DNA from: Candidatus Bathyarchaeota archaeon
GTDB lineage: Archaea; Thermoproteota; Bathyarchaeia; TCS64
DNA length: 20,460 bases
Direction: 5' to 3'
Assembly: GCA_014730055.1 (NCBI GenBank)
Contig: WJIV01000010.1
Coordinates: 1-20,460, forward strand
The number at the start of each line of letters is the position of its first letter. Positions within the stretch are counted from its first letter, which is position 1. The translations under genes were made by a program, and so were the position numbers. Positions 19,502-20,460 of the stretch are shown here, piece after piece. The notes under the pieces are model-generated. The model saw only the letters and a list, made by a program, of their open reading frames with translations. It was not told where the DNA came from and searched no databases.

Positions 19502-20460
19502 TTGACAAGGTATATTTTTATCACGGGCGGGGTGTTGAGCGGCCTGGGTAAGGGATTAGTCACCTGTAGCATTGGAAAGATGCTCGAGTTCAGGGGGTAT
19601 AAAGTCACCTCAATAAAATGCGATCCTTATCTCAATGTAGACGCTGGCACGATGAACCCTTACATACACGGAGAGGTTTTCGTCCTCGACGACGGCTACG
19701 AGGCAGACATGGACCTTGGAACTTATGAGAGATTTCTGGACGGTGACTTTACCGAGTTAAATAATGTAACCAGCGGGCAAGTCTACCAGGAAGTAATACG
19801 ACGGGAGAGGGAGGGCGGATACCTAGGAAGATGCGTTCAGATAATCCCCCACGTTACTGATGAGATAAAGAGACGAATAAGATTAGTAGCTAGTAAAAGC
19901 AAGGCAGACATTGTTCTCGTAGAGAGTGGCGGAACAGTAGGAGACATAGAGGGTCTACCATTCATGGAGGCCTTCAGACAAATGAGAAACGAAGAGAAGA
20001 GAGGCCACACTCTGCTCACTCACGTAACATTAGTCCCAATACTTGATGCGGTCGGAGAACCTAAGACTAAACCTACTCAGCATAGTGTTAAAGAATTAAG
20101 AGCTATTGGGCTCCAGCCAGATGTCATAACTGCTCGAATTGAATCCGGGAAACTTGATATCCCGCAACGCCGCAAAATAGCTCTGTATTGTAGTGTTGAG
20201 GAAAGGGCGGTATTCAGCAGCATCAATGTTACCACTCTCTACGAGCTCCCCCTAGAACTCGAGAGTCAAGGAATGGGTGAAGTGATCTGTGAGTACCTTG
20301 GTATTAATGATGTTAAACCAGATTGGTCCGAGTGGAGAAATATGGTCAAGACGTACAAGGAGCCCACTGACATCGTAAAGATTGCAATGTGCGGCAAATA
20401 CGCTGAGCTAGCAGACTGCTACGTTAGCGTTAACGAGGCCCTACGCCACAGCGCAGCAAA
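19502..20460 (+). CDS. pyrG: CTP synthase (N-terminal part; continues beyond window)
   Basis: Makes CTP from UTP, ATP and glutamine; the synthetase domain and the beginning of the linker to the glutamine amidotransferase domain are present (about 319 residues of the usual 530-550). Seen: P-loop ITGGVLSGLGKG (7-18), CDPYLNVDAGTMNPY, HGEVFVLDDGYEADMDLGTYERFL, YQEVIRRERE, IIPHVTDEIK, VESGGTVGDIEGLPFMEA, THVTLVPILDAVGEPKTKPTQHS, then LYELPLELESQGM and KIAMCGKYAELADCYVSVNEAL. The start is TTG: the frame has no ATG or GTG between the upstream stop (19448-19450) and the conserved TGG. Several motif residues differ from the common DLGHYERF type. A TATA-like TTTATAG lies at 19452-19458. Confidence 0.94.
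   Translation, partial: MTRYIFITGGVLSGLGKGLVTCSIGKMLEFRGYKVTSIKCDPYLNVDAGTMNPYIHGEVFVLDDGYEADMDLGTYERFLDGDFTELNNVTSGQVYQEVIRREREGGYLGRCVQIIPHVTDEIKRRIRLVASKSKADIVLVESGGTVGDIEGLPFMEAFRQMRNEEKRGHTLLTHVTLVPILDAVGEPKTKPTQHSVKELRAIGLQPDVITARIESGKLDIPQRRKIALYCSVEERAVFSSINVTTLYELPLELESQGMGEVICEYLGINDVKPDWSEWRNMVKTYKEPTDIVKIAMCGKYAELADCYVSVNEALRHSAA

Overview
This is archaeal chromosomal DNA with a compact, mostly housekeeping gene set: 24 protein genes (the first and last cut by the window edges), short spacers, many 4-nt start/stop overlaps, and Shine-Dalgarno sites of the GGTGA type. Archaeal markers are RNA polymerase subunit N, ribosomal proteins uS2 and eS30, the GatDE amidotransferase, NurA-HerA, archaeal Elp3, and the mevalonate kinase / isopentenyl phosphate kinase / type 2 IPP isomerase set. 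From established ribosomal surveys eS30 is typical of TACK and Asgard archaea and generally missing from Euryarchaeota, so I lean to TACK/Asgard; the exact lineage cannot be decided from this window.

Layout. 1-4167 (minus strand): one operon read rpoN - rpsB - Memo-family gene - mvk - ipk - fni, joining transcription, translation and isoprenoid-lipid precursor synthesis. 4168-4383: divergent promoter region. 4384-9460 (plus): eS30, elp3 (tRNA wobble uridine modification), gatD and gatE (glutaminyl-tRNA made by transamidation), that is, tRNA and translation functions. 9613-11511: the unusual part, with a plus-strand gene carrying a predicted C-terminal winged helix, facing five tandem minus-strand genes that each encode a tiny (84-102 residue) winged-helix protein. 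A promoter region of about 175 bp with an inverted repeat separates this array from the divergent nurA-herA pair (DNA end resection). 14283-20460: nucleotide and energy metabolism: NUDIX hydrolase, pyrB, a FAM173/aKMT-like methyltransferase, adenosine-specific kinase, adenylate kinase, a DUF2905-like membrane protein, a bacterial-type phosphoglycerate mutase (gpmI), and the start of pyrG.

The two observations most worth a second look are (1) the five-gene array of divergent winged-helix paralogues, with a sixth winged-helix-like gene converging on it and nurA-herA diverging from it; and (2) pyrB, whose third codon positions drift from A/C only to G/T only along the gene (140 consecutive codons without a T ending, later 81 consecutive codons without an A ending) although its protein is a normal aspartate carbamoyltransferase. 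No rRNA, tRNA, CRISPR array, insertion sequence or integrase was recognised.
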